DNA from: Sphingomonas hominis
GTDB taxonomy: Bacteria > Pseudomonadota > Alphaproteobacteria > Sphingomonadales > Sphingomonadaceae
Assembly: GCF_013328205.1 (NCBI RefSeq)
Contig: NZ_JABULH010000003.1
Span: forward strand, 1-64,000
Length of the DNA stretch: 64,000 nt
Reading direction: 5' to 3'
Part shown: positions 54,609-63,800 of the stretch, in pieces
Numbering within the stretch: position 1 is the stretch's first letter
Layout of the letters: every line of letters starts with the position of its first letter
Notes under the pieces: model-generated
Databases searched by the model: none
Seen by the model: the letters and a program-made list of their open reading frames with translations, nothing else
Told to the model about the DNA's origin: nothing
Made by a program: the position numbers and the translations under genes

Positions 54609-55573
54609 GCGATAGGTCCTTTGAGCGTGGAAATACGGATCGCGGCGCGACCGTTCGAAGTGCCGACGGTGCCGGTGCCGACGCAGGTGTCGCCGATCAC
54701 GATCGGCACGTCGTTGTTGAAGGCGATCGGGATCACGTCGCCGGGTTTCAGGTCCATCAACCGGCGTAAAGGGAGCACCGGCTCGGCCAGCACCGAGCGG
54801 ACGGGCATGCGCACCGTCATAGCGGCGCGCGTCAGCGCCATCTGCCACCCGGCATCGACCTCGGCCGGCTTGGCGACGACCTTGCCGGTCAGCACCTGCG
54901 TGAAGGGTTTGAGCGCCGCGACCGGATAGAGCAGGTCGACGAACACCGGCTTGGCAGTCTCGCTCGCCACGCCGAAGCGCGTGACGACCATGACCTCGTC
55001 GGCCTCGATGCCCGACACGTGCGCCGCGTTCGTCTCGCAGATGCCGACCGAGAAGGCGGCGCGCGCCACCGGCTCCCACGTCAACTCCAACTGGTCGGCG
55101 ATCCCGGCGCCCAGCCGCGTCACCAGCGCCTCGGCGGCGGGGGACAGGTCGGTCGCGGTTGCCGGACCGGTGCCGGTGCCGCCGAAGAAGATGTCGAGCA
55201 GTCCGACGACGAACGCGCCGTCGACCGCGCACAGCATCGCGCGCCCGTCCATGCCCATCGGCAGCCACGCGGTCAGCGCGTCGCCGCGCTCGGCGCGATA
55301 ATCGGAGAAGCGCACCACCTCGAGCGGCTCGGCCCAGCAGCGCGTTTCGGCCCGCATATAGCCCTCGAACACCGGCCGCAGGTTGCGCGCCAGCCTGGCC
55401 GACAGATGCTGCAGCGTGTGCAGGTCGCCGAAGGGGTGCAGCTTGCTCTGGCCCAGCAGCCCCGCGTCCGCGCCTACAGCCCCGCGCGTGCGCTCGCGCC
55501 GCTCGGACGCGGGGCGAGCGGGTGCGGGTTTGCGCGCCGGCGTCGATTCGGGGGTTGCGGGCCTGTTAACCAT
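54605..55573 (-). CDS. fliM: FliM C-ring protein without usual CheY-binding peptide
   Basis: Motor-switch protein of 322 aa. The middle CheC-like domain (FFGGTGTGPA) and the C-terminal SpoA domain (DVIPIAFNNDVPIVIGD) are clear. The N-terminus (about 1-45) is Pro/Ala/Arg-rich and lacks the conserved LSQxEIDALL peptide that binds CheY-P in most FliM proteins. The true start may lie elsewhere, but the frame has no such peptide. It overlaps fliN by 4 nt. Confidence 0.92.
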   Translation of the reverse strand: MVNRPATPESTPARKPAPARPASERRERTRGAVGADAGLLGQSKLHPFGDLHTLQHLSARLARNLRPVFEGYMRAETRCWAEPLEVVRFSDYRAERGDALTAWLPMGMDGRAMLCAVDGAFVVGLLDIFFGGTGTGPATATDLSPAAEALVTRLGAGIADQLELTWEPVARAAFSVGICETNAAHVSGIEADEVMVVTRFGVASETAKPVFVDLLYPVAALKPFTQVLTGKVVAKPAEVDAGWQMALTRAAMTVRMPVRSVLAEPVLPLRRLMDLKPGDVIPIAFNNDVPIVIGDTCVGTGTVGTSNGRAAIRISTLKGPIA

Positions 55574-55579
55574 GCCCGT

Positions 55580-56212
55580 TCACTGAACAACGAAATTGGT
55601 AAAGTAGACGTTACTGACCCCGCCGAATCCTTCCTTTTGTTCGAGCACGCCGTTGATCGCGGCGGTCAGCTTGCGCGCCAGCTGCTGCTTGCCTTGGCTG
55701 GTGAACACCTGCTCCTCCGTGGTGTCGCCCAGCGTCATCAGAATCGCCGATCGGATCGCGATGTCGTTGGTTTTCAGATGCTCGATCACCTTGTCGTCGT
55801 ACGGCGTCGAGATCGCGACCCCGACCTGGACGAAATGCGTCGAGTCCTGGAGGTTGGAGGTGAACTCCTTTTCCATCGGGTAGTAATTGGACGCGAATTT
55901 GTCGCCCGCCATGCTCTCGGGCGTGGGCAGCCCGCCGTGGCTGCTGCTCGCGGCTTCCTCGCCGCCGCCGTGACCGCCTTCACCGCCGCCTTCGCCTGCG
56001 CGCTTCTGCTCGGACTTGGGCACGAGGTGCGGCTTGTTCGGGTCATCCTTGGCCGCGCCGTGCGCGCCGCCGACTAGGCCGCTGCTGGCCGCATACAGCC
56101 CCGCACCGACGCCGCCGCCGACCAGCACGCCCAAGCCCAGCACTAAGCCGAGAATCTTGACCAGCTTGCCCTTCTTTTTCGCAGCGGGCGCGGCATCTTC
56201 CTTGTCACTCAT
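55580..56212 (-). CDS. fliL: FliL basal-body protein
   Basis: Stator-associated membrane protein of 210 aa: basic cytoplasmic start, one helix (VKILGLVLGLGVLVGGGVGAG), a Gly/Glu/His-rich linker (about 74-90) and the FliL periplasmic domain ending VYFTNFVVQ. It follows fliK after 15 bp. Confidence 0.93.
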   Translation of the reverse strand: MSDKEDAAPAAKKKGKLVKILGLVLGLGVLVGGGVGAGLYAASSGLVGGAHGAAKDDPNKPHLVPKSEQKRAGEGGGEGGHGGGEEAASSSHGGLPTPESMAGDKFASNYYPMEKEFTSNLQDSTHFVQVGVAISTPYDDKVIEHLKTNDIAIRSAILMTLGDTTEEQVFTSQGKQQLARKLTAAINGVLEQKEGFGGVSNVYFTNFVVQ

Positions 56213-56227
56213 GGTTCGATTTCCCTG

Positions 56228-58534
56228 TTAGGCAATACGTCGTTCGGTTGAGCCCGCGTCGTCGTGCGCGGCCGTGTCGCGGCGCGTCGATGACGGCGGG
56301 GATGGATGGTGGCGCGACGCGTCGCCGCCGGATTGCCCGCCGCCGCCCGCCTGACCGCCGGTCAGATGCAGCTTCACCCCGCGCGCATCGGCCAGCTCGG
56401 CCAGCCGCGGCTGCGCATCGGCGAGCAGCTGGCGCGTCTGCGCCTGCTCGGCGGTGATCTGCACCTGCACTTGGTCGCCGTCGCGGCGCAGCGACACATC
56501 GATCGTGCCCAGCATGTCGGGCGACAACCGCAGGCGGGTGTCATTCTCCGCCGCCATGTCGCGCAGGCTCACGATCCGTTCGATCATCGCCGCGGGCCAA
56601 TGCTCATGCCGCATGTCGAGCGTGCCCTGCGCCGCGCCGGTCGCAGCAACGCCGGGAAGCGCGGGCGCAACGGGCGTAAGTGCCGTGGCAGGATCAGTGG
56701 CCCCGCGCGAGTCCCGTTCGCCGAGCGCGTGATGGATCGCGTCGGCGAACACCAGCGCGGCCGGCGCAGCCGCGCCGCGCGCGCGCGGTTCGACCTGCGT
56801 GCCGGTCGCAAGAACGCCGGCGGGCAGAAAGCCCGACCTTGGCCTCAGGTCGATATTCACGATCGAAGCAGCGGCGGACACCCGCTCACCCACGACCATC
56901 GGCGCCTCGATCGCGGCCGGTGCAACCGGGCTAAGAGTCGGCTGCCCAATTTTCGAGACGATTACATCGCCTGCGAGCCGCACCGGCGTTCCGATAGCGG
57001 TTACCTGCGCTGGAGCCAACGGCGCCTCGCCGGTGGCCGTTTCGGCAACGGGTGTCGCGACTGCCGTCCCGCTGACCCCGGAAAACGGCACCGCGACCGG
57101 TGCCGTGGCTGGGACGTTCGGCAGGTCGATGCCGACCCGTGGTTGCACGCCACTCATCTGCACGAATCTGTGCTCGACGATCAGTGTCTGCGACGTGAGC
57201 GCCGCCCCGACTGCGTCACCCGGTGCAGACGCGCTACCAACTTGAGGCATGCTGCCGCCATCCGATCGAGACCACCTGCCTGATGATGTCGCGATTGCAT
57301 CTGCCCCGGCAATCGAGGCAACGACCGGAGCGCCAAGCCTCTCGCGCGGGATAGCCTGCCCACCGATCTGGCCTGCCACTTCCGCGTCACCCAACGACGC
57401 ACCCGGAGCCGCGATGCTCGTGCGGGTAACGTTTCGCTCAGGAACGGCGGCGTTGTTCGACCCGTCACCCACGGACGAAACAGGCGCAGGCTGCGTGATA
57501 AACGCTATTGCCGAGGGCAGCGGCGGGTTTGCTTCGTCTAATGGTGGTACAGGTGAACTGGGAGCGTCAGGCATCAACGACGCCTTGCTTTCGTTCGCGT
57601 GCGGCAGTGTCGTCATCGCACCGGCCCCAACTGCCGATCGTTCGCTATGTCCGACAAGCGGCTCACTTGCGTACGGCTGATCGTCAATGCGCCTCGCGCT
57701 CCGCTCCGCCACGGCGGCGTTCTTCGCTACATCGCTCCCAATCGGCGTTAGCTCCTGCTGCATGGTGAACGCGATGGCCGGGGACAGCGAGGTACGCGCT
57801 GCTTTCAATGCAAATACAGGCTGGATCCGAGCGTCAGACTCCAACGATGCCTCGCCTTTGTTTGCCAGAGGCGGTGTCAATATCGCATCTGACCCGTAGG
57901 CTGTTGTCCCGATATGCGTGGCAAGCGACTCACCCGAGAATGACCGATCGCCGATGCGGTCCGCGCTCTGCTCAGGCACGGCGGCGTTGTTCGATACGTC
58001 ATCCACAGCCGGTGCTGGCGCCCGGTGTATGGAGTGCGCCGTCCAAGAGGGTAGGTCGGCGTCAATCCCACCCCGTACAGATGCGAACTGCGTGCGACCG
58101 CCCGGTGCCATCGACGCAATGCCGTTGCTTCCCGGCAGGGGAAGCACAGACGGAGCTACGAGCGGCTCAACAGGCGACGGCTGCATCGCGCCGACACGTG
58201 TCGTCCCCGCTGCTGGCGTAATCGACCCGGACGCCTGCGCACCACTGCCATCCGCACCCGGAACCGGCGTCTCGACCGGTGCGATCATCGCCGCTGCTGG
58301 TGCTGCTGCCACGCCGAGCCACGCTAGCGCGTCCTCGCTTCCCTTCGCCGCGCCGTCCTCGACCGGCAGCGTCTTGCCGGGCGCGGCGTCCACTTGCCGC
58401 TTCCCCGGCATCAGGTCGGCCGTGACGGGCGCGAGCAGGTCGAGGAACGAGGCGAGCGACGGCGTCGCCGCGCCCGTGCTCACAGGCGGCGGCATCGCGG
58501 CGGCGGACGATAACAGGCTGGCAATCGCGGTCAT
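56228..58534 (-). CDS. fliK: FliK hook-length control protein with 89-aa repeats
   Basis: Secreted molecular ruler for hook length, 768 aa, long for the family. The C-terminal Flg_hook domain (HWPAAMIERIVSLRD, RLRLSPDMLGTIDVSLRRD, VKLHLTGGQ) is present. Residues about 178-400 contain three tandem units recognised by NAAV at 183, 272 and 361 and by AIAF; the period is exactly 89 residues (267 bp). The repeat region is less GC-rich than the flanks. Extension or loss of units would change ruler length. Confidence 0.93.
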   Translation of the reverse strand: MTAIASLLSSAAAMPPPVSTGAATPSLASFLDLLAPVTADLMPGKRQVDAAPGKTLPVEDGAAKGSEDALAWLGVAAAPAAAMIAPVETPVPGADGSGAQASGSITPAAGTTRVGAMQPSPVEPLVAPSVLPLPGSNGIASMAPGGRTQFASVRGGIDADLPSWTAHSIHRAPAPAVDDVSNNAAVPEQSADRIGDRSFSGESLATHIGTTAYGSDAILTPPLANKGEASLESDARIQPVFALKAARTSLSPAIAFTMQQELTPIGSDVAKNAAVAERSARRIDDQPYASEPLVGHSERSAVGAGAMTTLPHANESKASLMPDAPSSPVPPLDEANPPLPSAIAFITQPAPVSSVGDGSNNAAVPERNVTRTSIAAPGASLGDAEVAGQIGGQAIPRERLGAPVVASIAGADAIATSSGRWSRSDGGSMPQVGSASAPGDAVGAALTSQTLIVEHRFVQMSGVQPRVGIDLPNVPATAPVAVPFSGVSGTAVATPVAETATGEAPLAPAQVTAIGTPVRLAGDVIVSKIGQPTLSPVAPAAIEAPMVVGERVSAAASIVNIDLRPRSGFLPAGVLATGTQVEPRARGAAAPAALVFADAIHHALGERDSRGATDPATALTPVAPALPGVAATGAAQGTLDMRHEHWPAAMIERIVSLRDMAAENDTRLRLSPDMLGTIDVSLRRDGDQVQVQITAEQAQTRQLLADAQPRLAELADARGVKLHLTGGQAGGGGQSGGDASRHHPSPPSSTRRDTAAHDDAGSTERRIA
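57447..57988 (-). repeat. 267-bp tandem repeats in fliK
   Basis: The block GGCGGCGTT with its surroundings recurs at about 57447, 57714 and 57981, each 267 bp apart. The first and third copies are closer to each other (TTGTTCGA shared) than to the middle one. Each codes for one 89-aa unit, so the frame is kept. Confidence 0.85.
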
Positions 58535-58576
58535 GGGAAGCGGGAACTCACCGGCAGAATGGTACCGGTAAGCCGG

Positions 58577-59002
58577 TCAGCAAGGATCGTGCCGGTTCTT
58601 TCGCGGGGTGTCCGGCAGGTCCTGCAGGCTGCGCAGCTCGGCCTCGACCAGCGCCTGCTGCCCGCGCTGGATCAGCTTCTCGATCGCGCTCTGGTCACGC
58701 TTGGCGGATTGCGTCGCCGTTGCGGTGCGTTGCGCCTCATATTCCGCGGTGCGCACGCGGTTGGCCGCTGCCTCGGAGGATCGCTGCAACCGCTCGCGAT
58801 AGTGCGCAGCGGCGGCGAGCGACATCGCGCCCAGGTCCATCTCGGTCGGCGCGACCGCCGCCGCCAATTGCGCGATGCGTCCCGCCAGCGCCTGCTCGCT
58901 CGCCACCTGATCGCGCGCGCGCGCCTCCTCGGCCTGCGCCAGCCCCAGTTGCAGCGTGCGGACGCGGTGGACGCGCGCGAGGCGCCCCGGATCAAGCGGC
59001 AT
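58577..59002 (-). CDS. fliJ: FliJ export chaperone-like protein
   Basis: A 141-aa coiled-coil protein (Ala/Gln/Glu-rich, AQAEEARARDQVASEQAL to LIQRGQQALVEAEL) with FliJ length and position between fliI and fliK. Sequence conservation is low in this family, so position carries much weight. Confidence 0.8.
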   Translation of the reverse strand: MPLDPGRLARVHRVRTLQLGLAQAEEARARDQVASEQALAGRIAQLAAAVAPTEMDLGAMSLAAAAHYRERLQRSSEAAANRVRTAEYEAQRTATATQSAKRDQSAIEKLIQRGQQALVEAELRSLQDLPDTPRKNRHDPC

Positions 59003-59014
59003 GGTCGAGCGGCA

Positions 59015-60334
59015 TCAGGCGTCGCCGAACACGCCGGTGAGCTCGATCACCGCGTCGTCGAGGCTGACCGACTGGTCGGTATCCTGCCGTACGAACTCCA
59101 TCACCGCGGGATGATAGGCGATCGCGGCGTCGATCGCGGGGTCGCTGCCCGACCGGTACGCGCCCATCAGCACGAGGTCGCGGTTCTGCTCGTACGTCGC
59201 CAGATGCCGCCGGAGCGCGCGCGCCGCGGCCAGGTGTGGTCGCTCGGCGATGTCGGTCATCACGCGGCTGACCGACTTGGAGACGTCGATCGCCGGGTAC
59301 ACGCCCGCTTCCGCCAACGCGCGCGTCAGCACGATATGCCCGTCGAGGATCGATCGCGCCGAGTCGACTACGGGATCGTTGCCGTCGTCGCCGTCCGCCA
59401 GCACGGTGTAGATTGCGGTGATCGCGCCGCCGGTATGCACGTCCGACCCCGCGCGCTCGATCAAATTCGGCAGCATCGCGATCGCGGAGGGCGGATAGCC
59501 GCGCGCCGACGCCGGCTCGCCCAGCGCCAGCCCGATCTCGCGCCCAGCATGCGCGACGCGGGTGAGTGAATCGATGATCAGCAGCACGTTCTTGCCCTCA
59601 GCCCGGAACGCCTCAGCAATCGCGGTCGCGCGCAGCGCGCCGCGGATGCGCAGCACCGGCGAGTGGTTGGCCGGCACCGCGACCACGACCGATCGCGCGC
59701 GTGCCTCGCCCGCGACTTTGGTTTCCAGGAAGTCGGCGACCTCGCGGCTGCGCTCGCCGATCAGTCCGATGACGATAACGTCGGCTTGCGCTGCACGCAC
59801 CATCATGCCGAGCAGCACCGACTTGCCGACGCCCGATCCCGCCATGATGCCGACGCGCTGCCCCTGGCCGATCGTCAGCAAACCGTTGATCGCGCGCACG
59901 CCGACGTCGAGCGGCGTGAGCACGCGTCCGCGGTCGAGCGGCGATTGCAGCTTGCCCGCCAGCGGCCAATGTCCGGCGCCGCGGATCGGTCCCAGTCCGT
60001 CGATCGGCTTGCCCGCACCGTCGACCACGCGGCCGAGCATCGCGGCGCCCACCTCCGCCTCGCCCGCCGCACCGAGCGGACGCACCGGTGCCTGCGGCAG
60101 CAGCGGCGCGGGGCCGCCCAGGTTCATCATCAGCGTACGGCCACCGCGAAACCCGATCACCTCCGCCTCGACATGGTCGCCGACGCGACACACGGTGCCG
60201 ACCGGCAGCGACAAGCCGACTGCTTCCATCAGCAGACCGTCGTAGGACGACAACCGCCCCGATACGCGCGCGCGCGGCGCGAAATTGGCATTGGCGATCG
60301 TGTCGAGATAATCGCCCGAGAAACGGTTGAGCAT
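59015..60334 (-). CDS. fliI: FliI flagellar export ATPase
   Basis: Rotary-type ATPase of 439 aa with Walker A GSGVGKS, LIGERSREV, VLLIIDSLTR and the GYPPSAIAMLPNL segment. It energises export together with FliH and FliJ. It lies 12 bp before fliJ and 21 bp after fliH. Confidence 0.97.
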   Translation of the reverse strand: MLNRFSGDYLDTIANANFAPRARVSGRLSSYDGLLMEAVGLSLPVGTVCRVGDHVEAEVIGFRGGRTLMMNLGGPAPLLPQAPVRPLGAAGEAEVGAAMLGRVVDGAGKPIDGLGPIRGAGHWPLAGKLQSPLDRGRVLTPLDVGVRAINGLLTIGQGQRVGIMAGSGVGKSVLLGMMVRAAQADVIVIGLIGERSREVADFLETKVAGEARARSVVVAVPANHSPVLRIRGALRATAIAEAFRAEGKNVLLIIDSLTRVAHAGREIGLALGEPASARGYPPSAIAMLPNLIERAGSDVHTGGAITAIYTVLADGDDGNDPVVDSARSILDGHIVLTRALAEAGVYPAIDVSKSVSRVMTDIAERPHLAAARALRRHLATYEQNRDLVLMGAYRSGSDPAIDAAIAYHPAVMEFVRQDTDQSVSLDDAVIELTGVFGDA

Positions 60335-60355
60335 GGGGGTGTCGGCCAGTTCGGA

Positions 60356-61099
60356 TCAGGCGGGAAGCGCGACGCGGTCGATCGCGGCGGTCAGCTGGTC
60401 AAGCCACATCTCCGGCCCATCCTCGACGATCGTCGAGGCGGCCTCCATCACGAAGCTGCCGCGCGCCACATTCTCATCGCCGACCGCGAACACCGTTGCG
60501 GGCAGATGCCCGTCGAGCAGCGCTACATCCGCGGGGTGGACGCGCAGCATCGCTGACTCGCTCGCGTCAGCCAGCAGGTCGGTCGCCGCTTCGACCCGCC
60601 GCGCCAGCAGGTCGGCGGACACACCCGCCTCGCCGATCACGCGCGACACCAATGTCATCACGGTCGCGCGCAACCGCCCGGCAAGCAGGTCGCGGTCGAA
60701 CCCGCTCGCCTGACCCAGCGCGGCGGCGAGTCCGGTCAGCATCGCCCCGTCCCGCGCCGCGGTTGCCGCCATCTCGGCGCGCGCCGCGGCGACACCTTCG
60801 GCGTAGCCCGCCTCGCGCGCGGTCTCGACCGGATCGATGAACGGCGTCGGCTCCGCGTCGGCGTCCATCGGGTTCCAGCCCGCGGTCGGGTCGACCTCGG
60901 GGGCCGCGGGGGAGAAATGCTTCGGTCCGCCGCCGAACGCTTCCTCGATCCGCGCGATCAGCTCCGCGGGCGTGAAGCCGCTCGGCCGGGTCGCGTGGCT
61001 GTCGGCGAGCGCCATCGCCGCGGCATCGCGACGCGACGGAAAGCCGACGACGAACCCGCCCGTGTCCGGCGCGCGCGTGGAGAAACTCGCCTCAGACAT
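60356..61099 (-). CDS. fliH: FliH export ATPase regulator
   Basis: A 247-aa regulator and peripheral stalk of FliI. N-terminal part Pro/Ala-rich (about 20-90), then a helical region (EAGYAEGVAAARAEMAATAA) and a C-terminal domain (LRVHPADVALLDGH, ASTIVEDGPEMWLDQ). ATG 61099 overlaps the fliG end by 8 nt. Confidence 0.9.
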   Translation of the reverse strand: MSEASFSTRAPDTGGFVVGFPSRRDAAAMALADSHATRPSGFTPAELIARIEEAFGGGPKHFSPAAPEVDPTAGWNPMDADAEPTPFIDPVETAREAGYAEGVAAARAEMAATAARDGAMLTGLAAALGQASGFDRDLLAGRLRATVMTLVSRVIGEAGVSADLLARRVEAATDLLADASESAMLRVHPADVALLDGHLPATVFAVGDENVARGSFVMEAASTIVEDGPEMWLDQLTAAIDRVALPA

Positions 61100-62114
61100 A
61101 ATCGTCGTCGCCCGCACCCATCTGGATCGTGCCGTCTTTCGCCAGGTTGCGCGCGATCTGGATCATCGCCTTCTGCGCGTCGAGCACCTCGGACAGCTTC
61201 ATCGGCCCGCGCGCTTCCATCTCGTCGCGGATGCCGTCGGCGGCGCGCGCCGACATGCAGCCGAGGAAGCGGTTCCGCGCGATCTCGTCGACGCCCTTCA
61301 GCGCGCGCGTCAGGATGTCGCCGTCGACGTTGCGGATCAGCGTGCCGAGGTTCTTGTCGTCCATCTCCAGCAGATTGTCGAAGACGAACATCGCTTCCTC
61401 GATTTGCTTGGCGACATCGCGGTCGAGCTTGAACAGCTTGGGCATGACGCGCTGCTCGGTCGCCTTGCGCGCGCCCTGCAGCAGCTTCGCCGCCTCGCGC
61501 GTGCCGCCCAATTGCAGCCCCTGGCTCGGCCCGCGTCCGGCACGCTTCGCCGATCGGTTGGCGATCATCTGGCGCAGCGTTTCCACCGCCTCGGGCGTGA
61601 TCGGGCCGAGCTTGGCGATCCGGTGCAGGATGTCGGGCTGTGTCGCGTCGGGCAGCAGTTCGAGCACCTGGCTGCCGACCGCGGGATCGAGGTTGGCGAT
61701 CAGCACCGCCGCAATCTGCGGATGTTCCTTTTCCAGCATCTGCGCGATTTCGGGCGCGTCGAGCCAGTCGAGCAGCTCGATCTCGCACGCGGCCTCCGCC
61801 GGTGTGATCCGCGCCAGCACGCTTTCCGCCTTCTCGGGCCCCAGCGCGCGGTTCATCACCGCGGCGACGTGCGGGCGCGGATCGAACGCGATGCCGTTGC
61901 GCTCGCGCGCGCGGCCGACGAAATCGTCGAGCACCAGCTCGACGTCCTCCTCGCTGACGTCCGCTACCGCGAACATCGCGCTGCCCAGCCGGCGGACCTC
62001 CTCGGGCTCCAGCTTCTGCAGGATCGCGGCGGCTTCCTCCTCGCCCACCAGCATCATCAGCACCGCGGCGCGCTCGACGCCGGTAAAGTGCCGCATCGGC
62101 AATTGCTCGCTCAT
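61092..62114 (-). CDS. fliG: FliG motor-switch protein
   Basis: Torque-generating C-ring subunit of 340 aa. N-terminal FliG domain (LPMRHFTGVERAAVLMMLVGEE), a middle EHPQIAAVLIANLDP, and C-terminal charged helix (LFKLDRDVAKQIEEAMFVFDNL). ATG 62114 overlaps the fliF stop by 4 nt. Confidence 0.97.
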   Translation of the reverse strand: MSEQLPMRHFTGVERAAVLMMLVGEEEAAAILQKLEPEEVRRLGSAMFAVADVSEEDVELVLDDFVGRARERNGIAFDPRPHVAAVMNRALGPEKAESVLARITPAEAACEIELLDWLDAPEIAQMLEKEHPQIAAVLIANLDPAVGSQVLELLPDATQPDILHRIAKLGPITPEAVETLRQMIANRSAKRAGRGPSQGLQLGGTREAAKLLQGARKATEQRVMPKLFKLDRDVAKQIEEAMFVFDNLLEMDDKNLGTLIRNVDGDILTRALKGVDEIARNRFLGCMSARAADGIRDEMEARGPMKLSEVLDAQKAMIQIARNLAKDGTIQMGAGDDDYV

Positions 62115-63799
62115 GACTTGGCGTCCGCCATGATCATGTCACGCACCGCCAGCGCCGCGCGCGCCGGATTGTCGCGGGTGAAGCCGCGCACCGCGCCGAT
62201 CTTCTCCTCGTAGCTGCGGCTCGCCGCGATCTGCTCCAGGCTGACCGGCGGCGCGACCGTGATCGCGGGATTGCCGTCGGCGTCGAGCGCGGGCGCCGCC
62301 ACGCCGTCGCTGCCGACCGCCCCCGGTGCGGGAAGGGCAGGGGTCGCGTCCTCGCGCTTCTTCATCAGCACCTTGGCGATCGGACGCACGCCCAGCAGCA
62401 GGACGAGCAACGCGATGACGATCGCGGTCAGGTTGCGCGCCAGCACGGGCAGCCAGTTATTGTCGTACCAAGCGGGACCGTCCTTCGCCGCATCGTCGGC
62501 GCCGGCGAACTTGCGGCTGATCACCGTGACCTGATCCTGGCGGTTGCCGTCGAAGCCGACCGCGGACTTCACCAGGCTGTCGATCTGGCCGATCTCCATC
62601 GCGGTGCGGCGACCCTTGTCGGGGTCGCGCAGCAGCACCGCGACGCTCAATCGCTTGATGCTGCCGGGCGCCGCGCGCGTCACCGACACTTCCTTGCCCA
62701 GGTCATAGGCGCGCTGGAACGAGTCCGACTGCTTGTTCGCATCGGGCGCCGGGCCACCCGCGACCGCAGGCGTGCCGGGCACACCCGTCGCTGGCTGCGG
62801 CGTCGACAGTTGCGACGCGGGCGGGGGCGTGTTGCTGAGCGCGCCGGGGATGCCGCCGGGTGCCTGCGCGTTCGCCTGATTGCCGGTCCAGTTGCCGGTT
62901 TCCGCGCGCAGAATGCCGTTCTTGTCGTAGCTCTCGCGCGTCGCGCTGGTCTCGTCCATGTTGACGTCGGCCTGCACCTCGGCGGTGAAATTGCCTGCGC
63001 CGACCAGCGGGGTCAGCAACGCGTTCAACTGCTGGCGCACCTTGTCCTCGACCTGCCGCTGCACGCGCAGTCGCGCGTCGCCGCTGTCGTTGCCGCCGTC
63101 GCCCGACTTGCTCAGCAATGCACCGAGCTGGTCGACCACGGTGACGCTGTCGGGCTTCATCCCCGGCACCGACGAGGCGACGAGGTTGATGATCGAGGCG
63201 ACCTGCGCGTCCGACAAGGATCGCCCGGCCTGCAACTTGACGACCACCGAGGCCGAGGGTGCGGCATTGTCGCGCACGAACACGGTCGATTCGGGCACCG
63301 CCAGATGGACGCGTGCCTCGGCAACCGCGTCGATCTCCTGGATCGAGCGGGCGATCTCGGTCTCGCGCGCCTGGCGCAACCGCTCGCCCTCGACCGCGCG
63401 GCTGACACCCATCGGCAATTGATCGAGGATCGCGTAACCGCCCGGCGCAGCCTTGGGCAGGCCTTGCCCCGCGAGCAGCAGGCGCGCCTTGGAATAATCC
63501 TCCTCGTTGACGGTCAGCGTGCCGGCACCATCGTCGATGTGGCTGGGAATATTCGCCGCGGTCAGCGCGCTCGTCACCGCCGCCTTGTCGGCATCGGGCA
63601 GCCCCGCGAACAGCGTTTTCTGCGGCGGCGTCGACAATGCCGACCAGGCGAGCCCGGCCGCGCCGATCAGCCCGACCATCAGCGCCATCGGACCCGCACG
63701 GCGGACCGCCGGCTGCGCGAGCGCGCCCTGGATCTGGCGCAGCGGGTTGGCGAACTTCTCGGGCATGAGATTATTGGCGGGAGCGAGTGCGTTGCTCAT
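62111..63799 (-). CDS. fliF: FliF MS-ring protein
   Basis: Inner-membrane MS-ring protein, 562 aa. First helix at about 37-58 (PMALMVGLIGAAGLAWSALS), ring-building domains with LFAGLPDADKAAVTSAL and VHLAVPESTVFVRD, second helix at about 450-470 (LTAIVIALLVLLLGVRPI), and a C-terminal FliG-binding tail (GFTRDNPARAALAVRDMI). It follows fliE by 1 bp. Confidence 0.97.
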   Translation of the reverse strand: MSNALAPANNLMPEKFANPLRQIQGALAQPAVRRAGPMALMVGLIGAAGLAWSALSTPPQKTLFAGLPDADKAAVTSALTAANIPSHIDDGAGTLTVNEEDYSKARLLLAGQGLPKAAPGGYAILDQLPMGVSRAVEGERLRQARETEIARSIQEIDAVAEARVHLAVPESTVFVRDNAAPSASVVVKLQAGRSLSDAQVASIINLVASSVPGMKPDSVTVVDQLGALLSKSGDGGNDSGDARLRVQRQVEDKVRQQLNALLTPLVGAGNFTAEVQADVNMDETSATRESYDKNGILRAETGNWTGNQANAQAPGGIPGALSNTPPPASQLSTPQPATGVPGTPAVAGGPAPDANKQSDSFQRAYDLGKEVSVTRAAPGSIKRLSVAVLLRDPDKGRRTAMEIGQIDSLVKSAVGFDGNRQDQVTVISRKFAGADDAAKDGPAWYDNNWLPVLARNLTAIVIALLVLLLGVRPIAKVLMKKREDATPALPAPGAVGSDGVAAPALDADGNPAITVAPPVSLEQIAASRSYEEKIGAVRGFTRDNPARAALAVRDMIMADAKS

Positions 63800-63800
63800 G

